Shown: positions 1-10,280 of the stretch, in pieces
Layout of the letters: each line of letters starts with the position of its first letter
Position numbering within the stretch: position 1 is the first letter of the stretch
Source: Tetrahymena thermophila SB210
Taxonomy: Eukaryota > Ciliophora > Oligohymenophorea > Hymenostomatida > Tetrahymenidae
DNA length: 64,000 nucleotides
Assembly: GCF_000189635.1 (NCBI RefSeq)
Contig: NW_002476241.1
Location: forward strand, 186,001 to 250,000
Direction of reading: 5' to 3'
Made by a program: the position numbers and the translations under genes
The notes under the pieces: model-generated
The model's database searches: none
Told to the model about the DNA's origin: nothing
What the model saw: only the letters and a program-made list of their open reading frames with translations

Positions 1-604
1 AATATGATATCAAGCTATTTATTTATTGAAGAATATTATATATTTAATTATAATTAATTAACACATTTTATAAATTAAGAGTGTTGTAATAAAATTATTT
101 TCTATATGGATGATCTAAAAAATTATTAATCATTTCTTAAACAAAAACTATGTCTTTTTTATTGTTGAGGAAATTCATTTAACTTTATCTTAAAAAATTA
201 AATTCAGTAAAATTGTTAATTAAATTATTTCAATACCTAAATAATAATTATTTTAATTATTAATTATTCTTATTGTGCTTATTAAAGAGAATCAATGCTA
301 AAATTGTCTGATTGAATAGTAATTATTTTATTATTCAAAGTACATTGATTATTCATAAAAAATATTTAATTTTAAGAATATTATCTGTTTAAAATTAGTT
401 TTTATTTGCTATTTCTCAAAATGATAACTCTTTTTGCAAGCTTTAAATTTAAAATACTTCAATTTAAACTATGTAGTAATGTGTAAAATGGAATTCAAGA
501 TTTAAATCTTGATTTGCTTTTAGTAATAATTAATTTAAGTAGGATTCATAGTTATTAATAGTCAATTTGTGAATTGAATGTATTCAAATTTTTATTGAAA
601 AATT
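1..604. other. AT-rich non-coding stretch
   Basis: No convincing coding frame was found on either strand. The reverse strand was searched for a continuation of the Rpn5-like gene whose last visible exon ends at 605. No exon resembling the Rpn5 C-terminal PCI region was found. Confidence 0.5.
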
Positions 605-1386
605 TCAAATATCGTTTTTAGCGTATCTTTTTTATTTGTATATTTATTATTAAATAAAATAAAAGGAAATGTCTACTTAAACTTCTTGCAAAATCTTAGC
701 AGCTTCATTAATTTCGTTATCACTTTCCTTGTATTTAACGAGCTTTAGACAACATCTAGCATATTCTACCTATTTATTAAAACAAGAAATACTTTATTTC
801 AAATTCGCATTATTTTTAAATTATTTTAAGAAAGTAATTCCTTCCTCTAAAAAATTTATTATTTAAATCTAATTTTTACTTCTAAGTAAATTTTTTTATC
901 ACAAATGTTTTTAATAGTTTCGATTAATCTAATTCTAGTGGGAATGTCTTAAATCTAATCTATATATCCCATAGCAATTTGGATCATATCAGTTTAAGCT
1001 TTCTTGCTTTGACCTCTTCTTTAAGAAAGTGTAGTCATGAGTTCAAAGAGCTTGTCATAATTTTTTACTTCCCAAGCTAATTTGACCTATTTATTACAAT
1101 AAAAAAATTTTAATAGAAATATATGAAAGAAAACATAATTCTATTATTAATCTCGAGTAAAAATAAGCTTCAATTTTTATGTAATGGCACCTAATTGCAA
1201 AGAAAGACACTGCAATAAAGCTCATTCATTACACAATAATCAATAATGACTTCTAAAAGAATGAGTTACGATTTGTTTAACGATGTTGACAAGTTCTTCA
1301 CTCTTGTTATTGAGACGAGCTTCTCTTTCCTTTTCGAGGAGGGAAGCAATCTATCTATCGAATTCGGAGCTTTCTTCAATTTCCAT
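605..1386 (-). CDS. RPN5: 26S proteasome subunit Rpn5 (PSMD12) homologue, 3'-truncated
   Basis: Rpn5 is a PCI-domain subunit of the proteasome lid (19S regulatory particle). Three exons are seen: 1386-1270, 1086-880 and 769-605, with GT...AG introns between them. The spliced product begins MEIEESSEFDRQIASLLEKE. It then carries hallmark Rpn5 repeat-region segments: TLSQRRGQSKKAQTDMIQ, DIPTRIRLIETIKNICDKK, a KIYLE junction, and EAAKILQEVQVD. These match family positions such as 'LSKRRSQLKQAV', 'LPIKLRLIDTL' and 'KIYVEIERARL'. After QEVQVD similarity stops; about 25 unrelated residues lead to TGA at 605. Full-length Rpn5 is about 440-480 aa and ends in a PCI domain, which is absent here. This is either a truncated duplicate or a gene continuing past position 1 through an intron of at least 600 nt. 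Identification of the exons is strong; functionality is doubtful. Confidence 0.7.
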
Positions 1387-2853
1387 TATGCTATTATTTT
1401 ATTTTTATGTGCTATTAAATTTTGCTTATGTGTAAATTTTATTATTGTTATTGTTATTTTATTATTAATTGGTTTGTTATCTTTCTTCCTACTAACAAAG
1501 TTAAATAAATTAATAAATAAATATCTTGTTTGTGAGCTTGTTTCTTTATATAAAAATTAAATTGATTCTTTCTGTTTTCAAAATGAAATGAATGATCAGT
1601 CTAATTAATTGCATTCAATATCTTGATATCAGAAAATGAGACTCTAATCTTGAATTCTTTCCTCTATCCTAACAAACAAACAAACAAACTAAATATATAT
1701 TATTTTTTTAAATTTTACTTTTAAAACAGATTTCAAGAAAACATTAAATATGAACAATAAATATTTTTTTACACTTAATAAAATAATTACATTAATTTAT
1801 TTCTTATCCCAATAGAAATAATTCTATTTTTAAATTTTATAAAGAGAAAAGATCTAATTTGATAGATAAATTACATTATTTATATTAATAAATTGCAACT
1901 TTTTCAAAAATATTTTATCCTAATAATGAATTGCAAATCATAAAATTAACTATTTTTAATGAAATTTTATTTTTAAGATTAAGATAAATAATTTGATTTA
2001 ATCAATTTAATAAGATATTTTGGATTTATTTAAAATAAAATAAAATCTTACCAAAGAAAATTATATTTTTAATAAATAAAAAATATAAATTCGATATTCT
2101 TATATTGAGAGAGAAAACAAAGTTCTGAAATCTTTGAAAAAAATAAATAATTTTTATAAGAAATCTAATTATTTTATTTTGTAAACTATCAAAATAAAGA
2201 TTATTAATTAATAAATCTATCTATCTAAAATACCCATATTATTTATTAATTTAAACTGTAATTTTTTTAATGAACACTTCTTTATGGAGATTTGAAAAAA
2301 TATTTTTTTTTAGTGATAAGGATATTTTTATTTTAAAAATTAGATGCATTAAGATGTAAGAGTTTACAGATTTTTTAAAAAATATGCTACAGCAAATAAT
2401 TTTTTAATAAAATAAAAATTATTTCACAAATTAATTAGTTTGGAAAAAGATATAAAATTAATTTTTTCAATTAAAATTAACATATTTGAATTAAACAATA
2501 TACTTAACATTTGTTAATCATTGAGAACTTTATTAAAAAATATTTATTTTTATTGAAAAAAAAAAAATTATTTCAAAATTTAGTTATTTTGATTCTATAT
2601 TCTAAAATCAAAAATAAAAGAATTAATAACATTTTAATGAATTGAATTCTTTGTGTTCTCAGTAAAAATTAATTAATTTAAATTATAAGATAAAAATAAT
2701 TATAAACATTAAATACTCTAAATAAATTTAATTTTATTTTTAAATATTTTTTTTAATAATTTAAGTTTTACAAATTTATAAGAAAATAATTTATTGATTT
2801 ATTTATTGGTTTTTTATTTTTATTATGTTAATTTTTATAATCGAATAAAAGAA
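1387..2853. other. AT-rich intergenic region
   Basis: Homopolymer-rich sequence separates the start of the Rpn5-like gene from the 3' end of RRP36; both are on the minus strand. No conserved coding frame, RNA gene or repeat was recognised. It presumably holds the Rpn5-like promoter and the RRP36 3'UTR. Confidence 0.4.
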
Positions 2854-3994
2854 TCAATCTTTCTTAACTTTTTTATGTGTAATTAAATGATAAGCAGACA
2901 TTAATTTATCGCTTTGTTGCTTTCTCTTCTTTTTTAAAACTTTTTCAAGCTTGCCTTCGTTTTGAAGCTTATCGTACTACACTTTGAGCAAGTCGTCCTT
3001 AATTTATGCTTTAAAATAGTATTTAAAATGTATTTTTTTTAATTTAGATTTAAAGAATTTTACTTTTTTTTGCAAAATATGGCATTTAACCCTTTTGTAT
3101 TTGTTCTTTAGCTTGCTATTTATACTTGTCCATAACTTAATTTTTCCTATCATTATACTCTTTTTGTTTTACTTCACTTTTAATCTTGCCTAATTCCTTT
3201 TTTAACACAAGCTTTTCTTGGTCAGAAAATTTATTTTTTTTAATATCTTATTTCAAAGTTTCAATTTCTTTATTTTTCATTTCATCCAAGAATTTGTAGC
3301 TGTTTTAATACATAGTAGAATTGAATTCTCCTGATAAACCATCAAATCTAGGATCTCTACCTTTTTGCTATAAGTGAAAAAAAATTAATATTGATTAATT
3401 CTAAATCAAAGACAAATAAATAAATACCTTTTTGGAGCTGATAACAGTTGAGAAAATTGATACAGGTTTTTTAGCACTTCTTTCAAGAGGACTTTTATAA
3501 AAATAGAGTTAAAAGTCTAATTTAATTTTATATTTTTCTAATTTTACGCTCCTTTTGATGCTCTTTTGTCTTAAATTTTTACATTGTTGTTCTCATTTTT
3601 TTATTTTCTATCTGCAGATTTTGATTTTCTGCTCTTTAATTGTTATTTCTACATTTCTATTTGCTTTTATTAAGCTTTTATTTTCATGATTGTTTCAAAT
3701 GAAGCATGCTTGAGCTATTCTTTAATCTATTTTTTATAAATTTCTTAATTGTAAATATAAAATATCTATGAGCTTCTATTAAATTACCAACTTTTCTTCT
3801 TCTTCTAATCTCGCTTGCTCATCATCGCTATCATTTTCATCTTCTCCATCACTGCCTTATTAGTCATCACTATTATCTTCAGCTTAATTTGGTTATTCAT
3901 CTTCGCTATCCTAAACCTCTTGGTCTTCTTATTCATATTAATCATCTTGATCTTCTTCTGCAGAAAATTGAATTTTTTGCTTTCTAAACGACAT
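2854..3994 (-). CDS. RRP36: rRNA-processing protein RRP36
   Basis: RRP36 is a nucleolar factor for early pre-rRNA cleavage and 40S subunit assembly. The ATG at 3994 opens MSFRKQKIQFSAEED, followed by a very acidic D/E/Q-rich stretch (exon 1, 3994-3788). A K/Q-rich coiled coil follows. Then come the family signatures: SPLERSAKKPVSIFSTVISS (compare 'LSARKPISKFRTVV'), RDPRFDGLSGEFN (compare 'RDPRFDDLSGEYN'), a long lysine-rich helix, MPYFAKK (compare 'PYFLKK'), and near the C-terminus NEGKLEKVLKKKRKQQ (compare 'KLESFLSRKRRRN'). Four introns fit GT...AG and restore the frame. TGA is at 2856-2854. Length and domain order agree with eukaryotic RRP36. The acidic N-terminus and basic C-terminus are typical of nucleolar proteins. 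Confidence 0.85.
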
Positions 3995-4288
3995 TTTTCA
4001 AATTTTTTCTACTTAAAAAATTGATGTTTTTTTTATTTAATGTATTGAATTGAGTATCAAAAATATTAAATGTAAGAATTAATGACAAATTAAATTCCCT
4101 CTTTTTTAGTAAAATCTTAAATATAAATTCAATATCAAAAAGTATTATTAGAATTAATTGGTTATTATTTTTCTCTCTAATTAATTTATACACAATTTTT
4201 TCATAATCTGCGCGCAAAATTTTGTATAATATCTTGTTAAAATATTCAAATAGTTTATAATAAGCTAAAGTAGAAATAAAATTATAAA

Positions 4289-5304
4289 ATGATCAACGGA
4301 GTTGATTCTATCCAATCATTCATACACTAAGAGCTGAACCTAAGGGTTGAGGCGCAAGCCATATAATAATTCTATAACCAAATCATACAACCTCTTGATC
4401 GTTAGTAGTAATTTAATAGCTCTATGCCTCCTAAAGTAAATTCATAAATCATCATAAAATAATTAAATCATCATCAGTTAAATAAAAAAGTTAATAGAAT
4501 ATCTAGAATACATTATTCAGGAACCTTTCGAAAAATATATAATTAAGCAAAAGTGCAATTAGCTATTGGCAAGAATAAAAAGCTAAACAGTAAAATAACT
4601 TTTTAATTCATTAATCATTTCTTTTAATATCAACAGAAAACATTTCTTGAAAAAGACACTCTTTTTGAAATTGTGATTGCTTAAAATGTCAGTGAAAGAA
4701 ATGATACATGTGCTTCAAATACTATTAACGGATGCTTAAAAATAATAATTACAGATGGTGTGTAAAATAATTTTTTTAAATTAATAAATCTATGTTTTTT
4801 AATTAAAATTAAAACCATCATCAATATAAAATTTTTTTAATGAATAATTTATTTAATTTAGATTCGCGTTCACTGCAATTGAAGTATCAAAAATTCCTTA
4901 AATCCCAACAGATTTAAAGTAAATTAGAAATAAAAAAGTAAATTTTATCAAAATCAAGCTAGATTTTTCACTTTCTTACTTACATTTCTTATATCTGAAC
5001 AAAAAAGATATTGATTAGACAGAACACAAAGATATAATTTAATATGCTATTCATAAATCCTAATAATGCTTACATCATATAAAACGCATAAAACTTGATT
5101 AAAATAAAAGAAAAACCAGCATTAAAATAAGAAGACATGTACTTAAATACAACCAGTGGAGTTTTACCTTTAAGGATAACTTAAGACAGCTAATTCTTCT
5201 CTAATTCAATTAATTAAAATGCAAGTGTCAATACAAATATTTTAAAAATGATTGACTAAGACACAGATGAAGATGAAGACGATGAGGAATTAGAACTTTA
5301 ATGA
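4289..5304 (+). CDS. Possible RMI1-like OB-fold protein with acidic tail
   Basis: RMI1 binds topoisomerase III and BLM-type helicases and helps dissolve recombination intermediates. The frame from ATG 4289 begins MINGVDSIQSFIHQELNLR and is Q/N-rich. The diagnostic segment is CLKIIITDGVFAFTAIEVSK followed by IPQIPTDLK, made by splicing out an intron at about 4761-4860. It resembles the RMI1 N-terminal OB strand block ('MLQLTDG...GMEYQPIPILHSDLPPGT'). A second, less certain intron lies near 4940-5110. The frame ends with IDQDTDEDEDDEELELQ and TGA at 5302. The gene is divergent in orientation from RRP36, with starts 295 nt apart, so the promoters may be shared. It is shorter than RMI1 of animals. 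It could instead be another OB-fold protein, such as a TDRD3 N-terminal-like protein. The exon model in the middle is tentative. Confidence 0.5.
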
Positions 5305-6202
5305 GCTAAAGAAAGCACTTATTTTTATTTACAAAAAATATTTTACATATAAAAAATAATAAATGTTTATTTAAATCAAGTAGAGTAAGTTCATATGAAT
5401 TAAAACTAAACATAATTTGTTCGAGTTATCGTAACCATATATAAAGTAATTAAATATGCTAAAGATTATTAGAATAGTTAAAAACTCACTTAATCTAACT
5501 TACATACTGGTCTTATATATTAATATTCGCTTTTTTATTATTTTTTTTCATATAAACTTGATATCATTTATTATTAACAAGATTTTAGATTTAAAAATAC
5601 ATAAATTAATGCAATTATTACTGAATTATTAATTAATAATATTTTTATATATGATAAATTTTATCAAATATCGGTTCTGGTAATCATTAGTTTGATGTGA
5701 AAATACAAATTTAAATGGTAATTTCAAAAATTTCACTATTTTTTTTAATCTTTTTTTATAGCTTATAAATTATTAGCTACTTTTTTTTAGGATATTTGAG
5801 TATTTTTAACTAAGTTTAGAATCAAAAAATTTTTTGCATTTAAATTAATATTTTAAATACGGATAATATATACAAGTAATAATTGTAAGCAAGCACCTGA
5901 TTTTCTTTTTTTAGATAATCAAATTATTTATTAGGAATAATTTGAAGATTATTTATTGTAAGCAAGGTCAGATTTTCCAAATAAATAATCATCAAAAGTA
6001 GTTAAGAAATAGATCAATTAATATCATATAATTTTAATAATTTACATTTTAAAGCGATATTAATAATCATTAAAAATTACAATTCTAAATTCAAATTAAA
6101 TTATTTTTTTGTCTTAGATTTAATAAAAATTTATTCACAAATTAAATTAGTAAAAATATAAAAAACTATCTGAATAACTAAATAAATAAATAAATAAAAA
6201 AA
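5305..6202. other. Intergenic region upstream of membrane-protein copy 1
   Basis: AT-rich region with no coding frame recognised. It contains a short direct repeat (5882-5905 and 5955-5978, listed separately) and A/T runs immediately before the ATG at 6203, as is usual for ciliate 5' leaders. Confidence 0.4.
5882..5978. repeat. Short imperfect direct repeat with shared 'attgtaagcaag' core
   Basis: Two copies of about 24 bp, sharing attgtaagcaag and a following gattttc, lie 73 nt apart. They are separated by an AT-rich stretch that also has partial dyad symmetry (taataaataattt-like blocks). They lie 225-320 nt upstream of the membrane-protein gene start. A regulatory role is only a guess. Confidence 0.4.
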
Positions 6203-8500
6203 ATGCTTTCGACATTAGAAAAAATCGATATTTTTGGTGTTGGTATAAACATTATGTTTAACTAATAGAGTAAACACAGGACGAGGTTTGGTGGATTTAT
6301 TACTATTATTATTGTAACACTCCTTTCTTTGCTCTTTCTTTCTTCTATTAAATAGATGATTTACAAAACAAACCCTTAAGTAATTTACGAATAGTAGCTT
6401 GTTTCTAATCCCTCAAGGTACGACCTATAAACAGATAATTTTTCATTTATGGTATCTCTACTTGACTAAAATTTTAATCCAATTTATGATGAATCAATTT
6501 ACAGAATAGAAGCCAGTTTTCTTTATAAGGAACCTTCAATCAACCCTGATGGATCTGAAGGTCCATCAGCTTTTAAAAATTAAGTGATTTAGATGGAACT
6601 GTGCACAGAGAAACATTTTTAAGTAGAAAATGCTAGAGACTATTTCTTGAATCTACCTTATTAGCAAATGCATTGCTTTAAGAATATAGACGACTTGTAT
6701 CTTGTTGGTTAATTTGAAATGGATATATTTTCTGTTATTAACATAAGTGTAATCGCTTGTGACGAAAATGATCCTGAAAACAAGGTGTAGTGCCTTGAAA
6801 AAACTAAAAGGGATCAGATTTTATCCTTATCATCACTACAAGTTTACTATACCACATAAATAGTTCAAGTAAGCAATCACTAATAACCTTTCAGTTCAAT
6901 AGGTACAAGCTACTTCTGGGAAACAAATATTGATTTTTTGTAAAACATAAGCTTGCTATTTATAAAAACATATATTGAAGACAATCAAGGTTTGATCTTA
7001 GATGACATTAAATTACAAAACTCATTGCTATTCAGCAGCGAGCGTATGATGATGTCAAGTAAAAAAGATTTCTCAATTTATAAAATAGGTATTTATTTAG
7101 AAAAAAATAAAGAACAAAAATATAGCAGAAAATATTTAAAGATATCAGAAGCTTTTTCTCAAGTAGGAGGTATATTTAATGTTCTATTTATGATTGGATG
7201 TATAATAGCTTAGCCGTATTCACAAATGCAGTTAAACAGGAAATTATTTAATTCAACCTTCTTGATAAACAAAGATTTTTTTGGCAATTCAGGAAGCAAT
7301 ATTCAAATTGGTGGCTCTGATAAAAGTCCTCCAATTAAAAAAGGAGAGTAAGACAGCTCAAAATAATCATAATTTTTATTCAATTAAAAAAAGCCCTCTT
7401 AAATTCTAACTAAAAAATAGTCTTAAGTTACAGCTAATTAAAATTAAGATCTGTAAACTAAAAAGTCATCATTTATTGAAACAAAATAAGAAAAAGATTC
7501 AAAGTAGCAATAAAATTAAACAAATGACAACAATTTCTTAGGTATAATAAAAACTCAATTCAATGATCTGAAAATTTCAACTAAAGAATACTTCCTATTT
7601 TATTTTAACTGCTTTAAATGGTATAAATCACAAACATTAGAAATGATACAATATGGATCTTAGTAAGTATTAAATTATATAGACATATGCTTCCTTATCA
7701 ATAAAAGTATAGAGTTAGAAAAATTTAAAAGAGTCATGCTTAACGAGTAGCAAATCAAGTTATTTGATTTTATTCCGAAGCCAAGTATTGACTATCAACT
7801 ATTATAGCAAATGCATTCAAGAGATTAGACTAAGATGGCTAAAAAAACTTAGTTGTAACTTAATTCGAAAAATAAAGTAAACAGTTAGGAAGATTAATTT
7901 ACAATAAATAATCTTGAGAACAAAATTAATAAAAATAAGATGTAATTTAATATTCTTTCAGTGTAAAATAAGTCTTTTATTGATAAAGCTAAGGAGGCTT
8001 AATTAGCTTTTAATCACATTTACAGAAACAAAGAAAACTAATCAAAAATTGATCTCAAATTAATTTAGATGTTAGATGATAAGCTTGTTTAACTTCTTGA
8101 TGTTAACGGTTTTGATGAAAGCACAGTTGGAGCTGGAACAAAGTTACAGCTTAATAATTAGTTTAGTAAATCAAAATTTAGAAATTTAATCACAAATTCA
8201 AATAACCTCAAAATAGATTTATTTTCAGAATAGAGCCTAATACTTAATAATCCACCCTAAGAGCCCTAAAATAGGCAATCAAATGAAAATAAAGATGAAA
8301 ATTAGTAGGATAGGCAAAGTTACATTGTTTTAGATAACATGGAAGTGCTTTCATTAAATTAAGATGGAACTTCAAGCAAATATGAAACATCTGAAATTAA
8401 TTTGAAAGGAATTCATAAATTTTAAAGAGAGTAAACTAAATTTTTAATTTCCTAATTACCAACAACTAAATGCAATCTCAGAAGCTCAACTGTTCTTTGA
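6203..8500 (+). CDS. Two-pass membrane protein of a ciliate-expanded family, copy 1
   Basis: A single exon of 765 codons ends at TGA 8498. It starts MLSTLEKIDIFGVGINIMFN. A first hydrophobic segment follows at about residues 31-50 (GGFITIIIVTLLSLLFLSSI). Next is a probable extracytoplasmic domain of about 270 residues with few cysteines and the motifs INPDGSEG, FSFMVSLLD and MELCTEKHF. A highly conserved block, LLFSSERMMMSSKKDFSIY, leads to a second membrane segment at about 318-338 (FSQVGGIFNVLFMIGCIIAQ). A long K/Q/N-rich cytoplasmic tail contains TKEYFLFYFNCFKWYKSQ and DESTVGAGTKLQ. I know this layout from unannotated 'transmembrane protein, putative' families in ciliates, but no biochemical function. 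A close paralogue lies at 12304, and a relict copy tail at about 9835. Confidence 0.85.
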
Positions 8501-9834
8501 ATAATTATTATGAAATATATATTAACATGTTTAATTTTCTTAATTATGTTAATTTGGGATTTATTTTGTTATTATTTTTCATTAATAATTTATTTTAAAA
8601 AAATCGAAGATACTTATTTGTATTTCAAAAAATTATATCTCATAATTGTTACCATTTTCTTTTATTGTAACTTTAAATTCTATTTCCAGCTTACAAATAT
8701 AGATTGTCAAATAAAATATTACAATAATAAATTATTCAAATTAATCAGGATTGAATTAGTTATGACCATAAAAAAATTTACCCATTAAAATGAAGCAAAA
8801 AATTTCATCAGGTTTATTTACATATTAAAATTGTAAAGATTGTAGATATTGTCTTATAAATAATATTGATAATTAAATAAAATATAGTTTTAAAAACTAT
8901 ATAATAATTTATAATATCTTAATCTTTTCAGTGCTGATTTTTCAAAAATTTTAGTTTTCCATTTATCATAAGACCAAATACATTGAGTTAACTTTTTTTT
9001 TATCAAAGCTAATTATAATTGAATTTAACAGAATTATTAATATTAAATTTATATTTAATTTCATAACCCCTTAGCGACAACAGGTTTTACAAGCTTTCTG
9101 GCTCCATTAATAACTTTTAAGTTGTATTTTCTTCTTAAATTTTATTTAAATAGAGTTTCATCGTCTCAAAGCTATTTTTCTTCTATTTTAATTGAAAATA
9201 TTTTGAAATATATTTCTTTTATTAAATTCATGTATGATAGTTTAATTTCAGAGACTTCTTAAGTAAATAAATAAATAAAAATTATATATAAAGATCTATA
9301 TCTTATTTTATTCTCTTATTAATTTATTATTAACTTTAATAATAAAACTTTTTAGTGTTTGTGTGAGAAGTACCTGAATCCCCTTTTAGGATTCTAATGA
9401 TTTCTTTTACTTGAAATTTTCAACTTTAAAATTATCTTATTAACCAGATGATTAGAATTTCTTAATCTCTTTGATTTCAATAACCTGTTTCATTTAATTG
9501 AGTAATTGAAATATCCTCATATATTAAGACCACATCCCCAAAGTTTTTTGGAATAAAGGGCCTTAAAAAAAGATCTAATTAATGAAATTAATTTTGATTA
9601 AACACATTTTTTTTCATTCATTTTAAAAGATTTTTTTTATTGAAAAAGTTAAAAAAAAACCCCATTTTAATTTTCCAAAAATTACCTTAATAATGTTTGA
9701 CTTTAGTGTATAAGGAAATATTATATTTACTCAAAAAAAATAAAATAAATTAACAATTTATATTCTTATATGTAATAATTATTTACTGAATAATAAATAG
9801 CAATAATAAAAATCAAAAATGTGTAATTAAAAGT
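8501..9834. other. Intergenic region with possible minus-strand gene remnants
   Basis: Mostly AT-rich. A 92-codon hydrophobic plus-strand frame at 8510-8788 is judged chance. On the minus strand between about 9590 and 9063 several short, comparatively GC-rich blocks read as protein-like. Examples are RPFIPKNFGDVVLIYEDI ending at a TGA, and NGARKLVKPVVAKGL ending at TGA near 9064. They could not be joined into one model and match no family I recognise. Confidence 0.35.
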
Positions 9835-10280
9835 GAAGTCTAAGAAAGTAGAATGAGTTAAATTAAGAAAGATATTTAGTTTCTTATTTACCATCTCCAA
9901 GATGTGATCCTAAAATTTTTGAAAAGCAATATAAATATATTAATTAAGTAATATTTTTATTATTTCTGTTTATTACTGCTATTGACTTTGTTAACCATAA
10001 TTATATATTAATTGTGTGGATATTTTAAGATTAATTCCAATCAATAATTTAATTTTAATTTTATTCTAAATTCTTTCCTTTTTTATAATAAAAACAAATC
10101 AATTTCCGAAAAATTAAGGCAAAGAAGAAACTGTCTGTTTAGTAAATTCTTTCAAACAAATTAAATTTCCAAAACTTAATTTCATATTTAATCAACTAAA
10201 CAATTTATCATGTTTTTATGAAATGTTATTCATATTTATTGTAATTTATTGAGAAATAAACTTTTCTAATAAATTAAACT
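9835..10280 (+). pseudogene. Relict 3' end of a third copy of the two-pass membrane-protein family
   Basis: Positions about 9848-9906 read QERYLVSYLPSPRCDPK. This is nearly identical to the last coding stretch of copy 2 (QERYLVSYQPSARCDLRRST just before 14608). Similarity continues into the 3' flank. The block 'tttctgtttattactgct' followed by 'atattttaagatt' and later 'attgtaatttattga' occurs here at 9965-10255, and in the same order after copy 2 at 14700-14975. The relict lost the normal stop context and everything upstream of the last ~20 codons. It is a decayed segment from a tandem duplication. Confidence 0.7.

Noticed and set aside
1246..1560. Plus-strand 104-codon frame
   Set aside because: It is antisense to exon 1 of the Rpn5-like gene and otherwise low-complexity I/F/L sequence; the minus strand carries the homology.
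3815..4217. Hydrophobic plus-strand frame and overlapping minus-strand frame
   Set aside because: The plus frame is the complement of the acidic RRP36 N-terminus (GAA/GAT repeats read as I/F/L). The minus frame is upstream AT-rich leader.
8510..8788. 92-codon hydrophobic plus-strand frame just after membrane-protein copy 1
   Set aside because: Composed of F/Y/I/L/K codons expected from AT-rich DNA. It has no counterpart after copy 2 and no family similarity.
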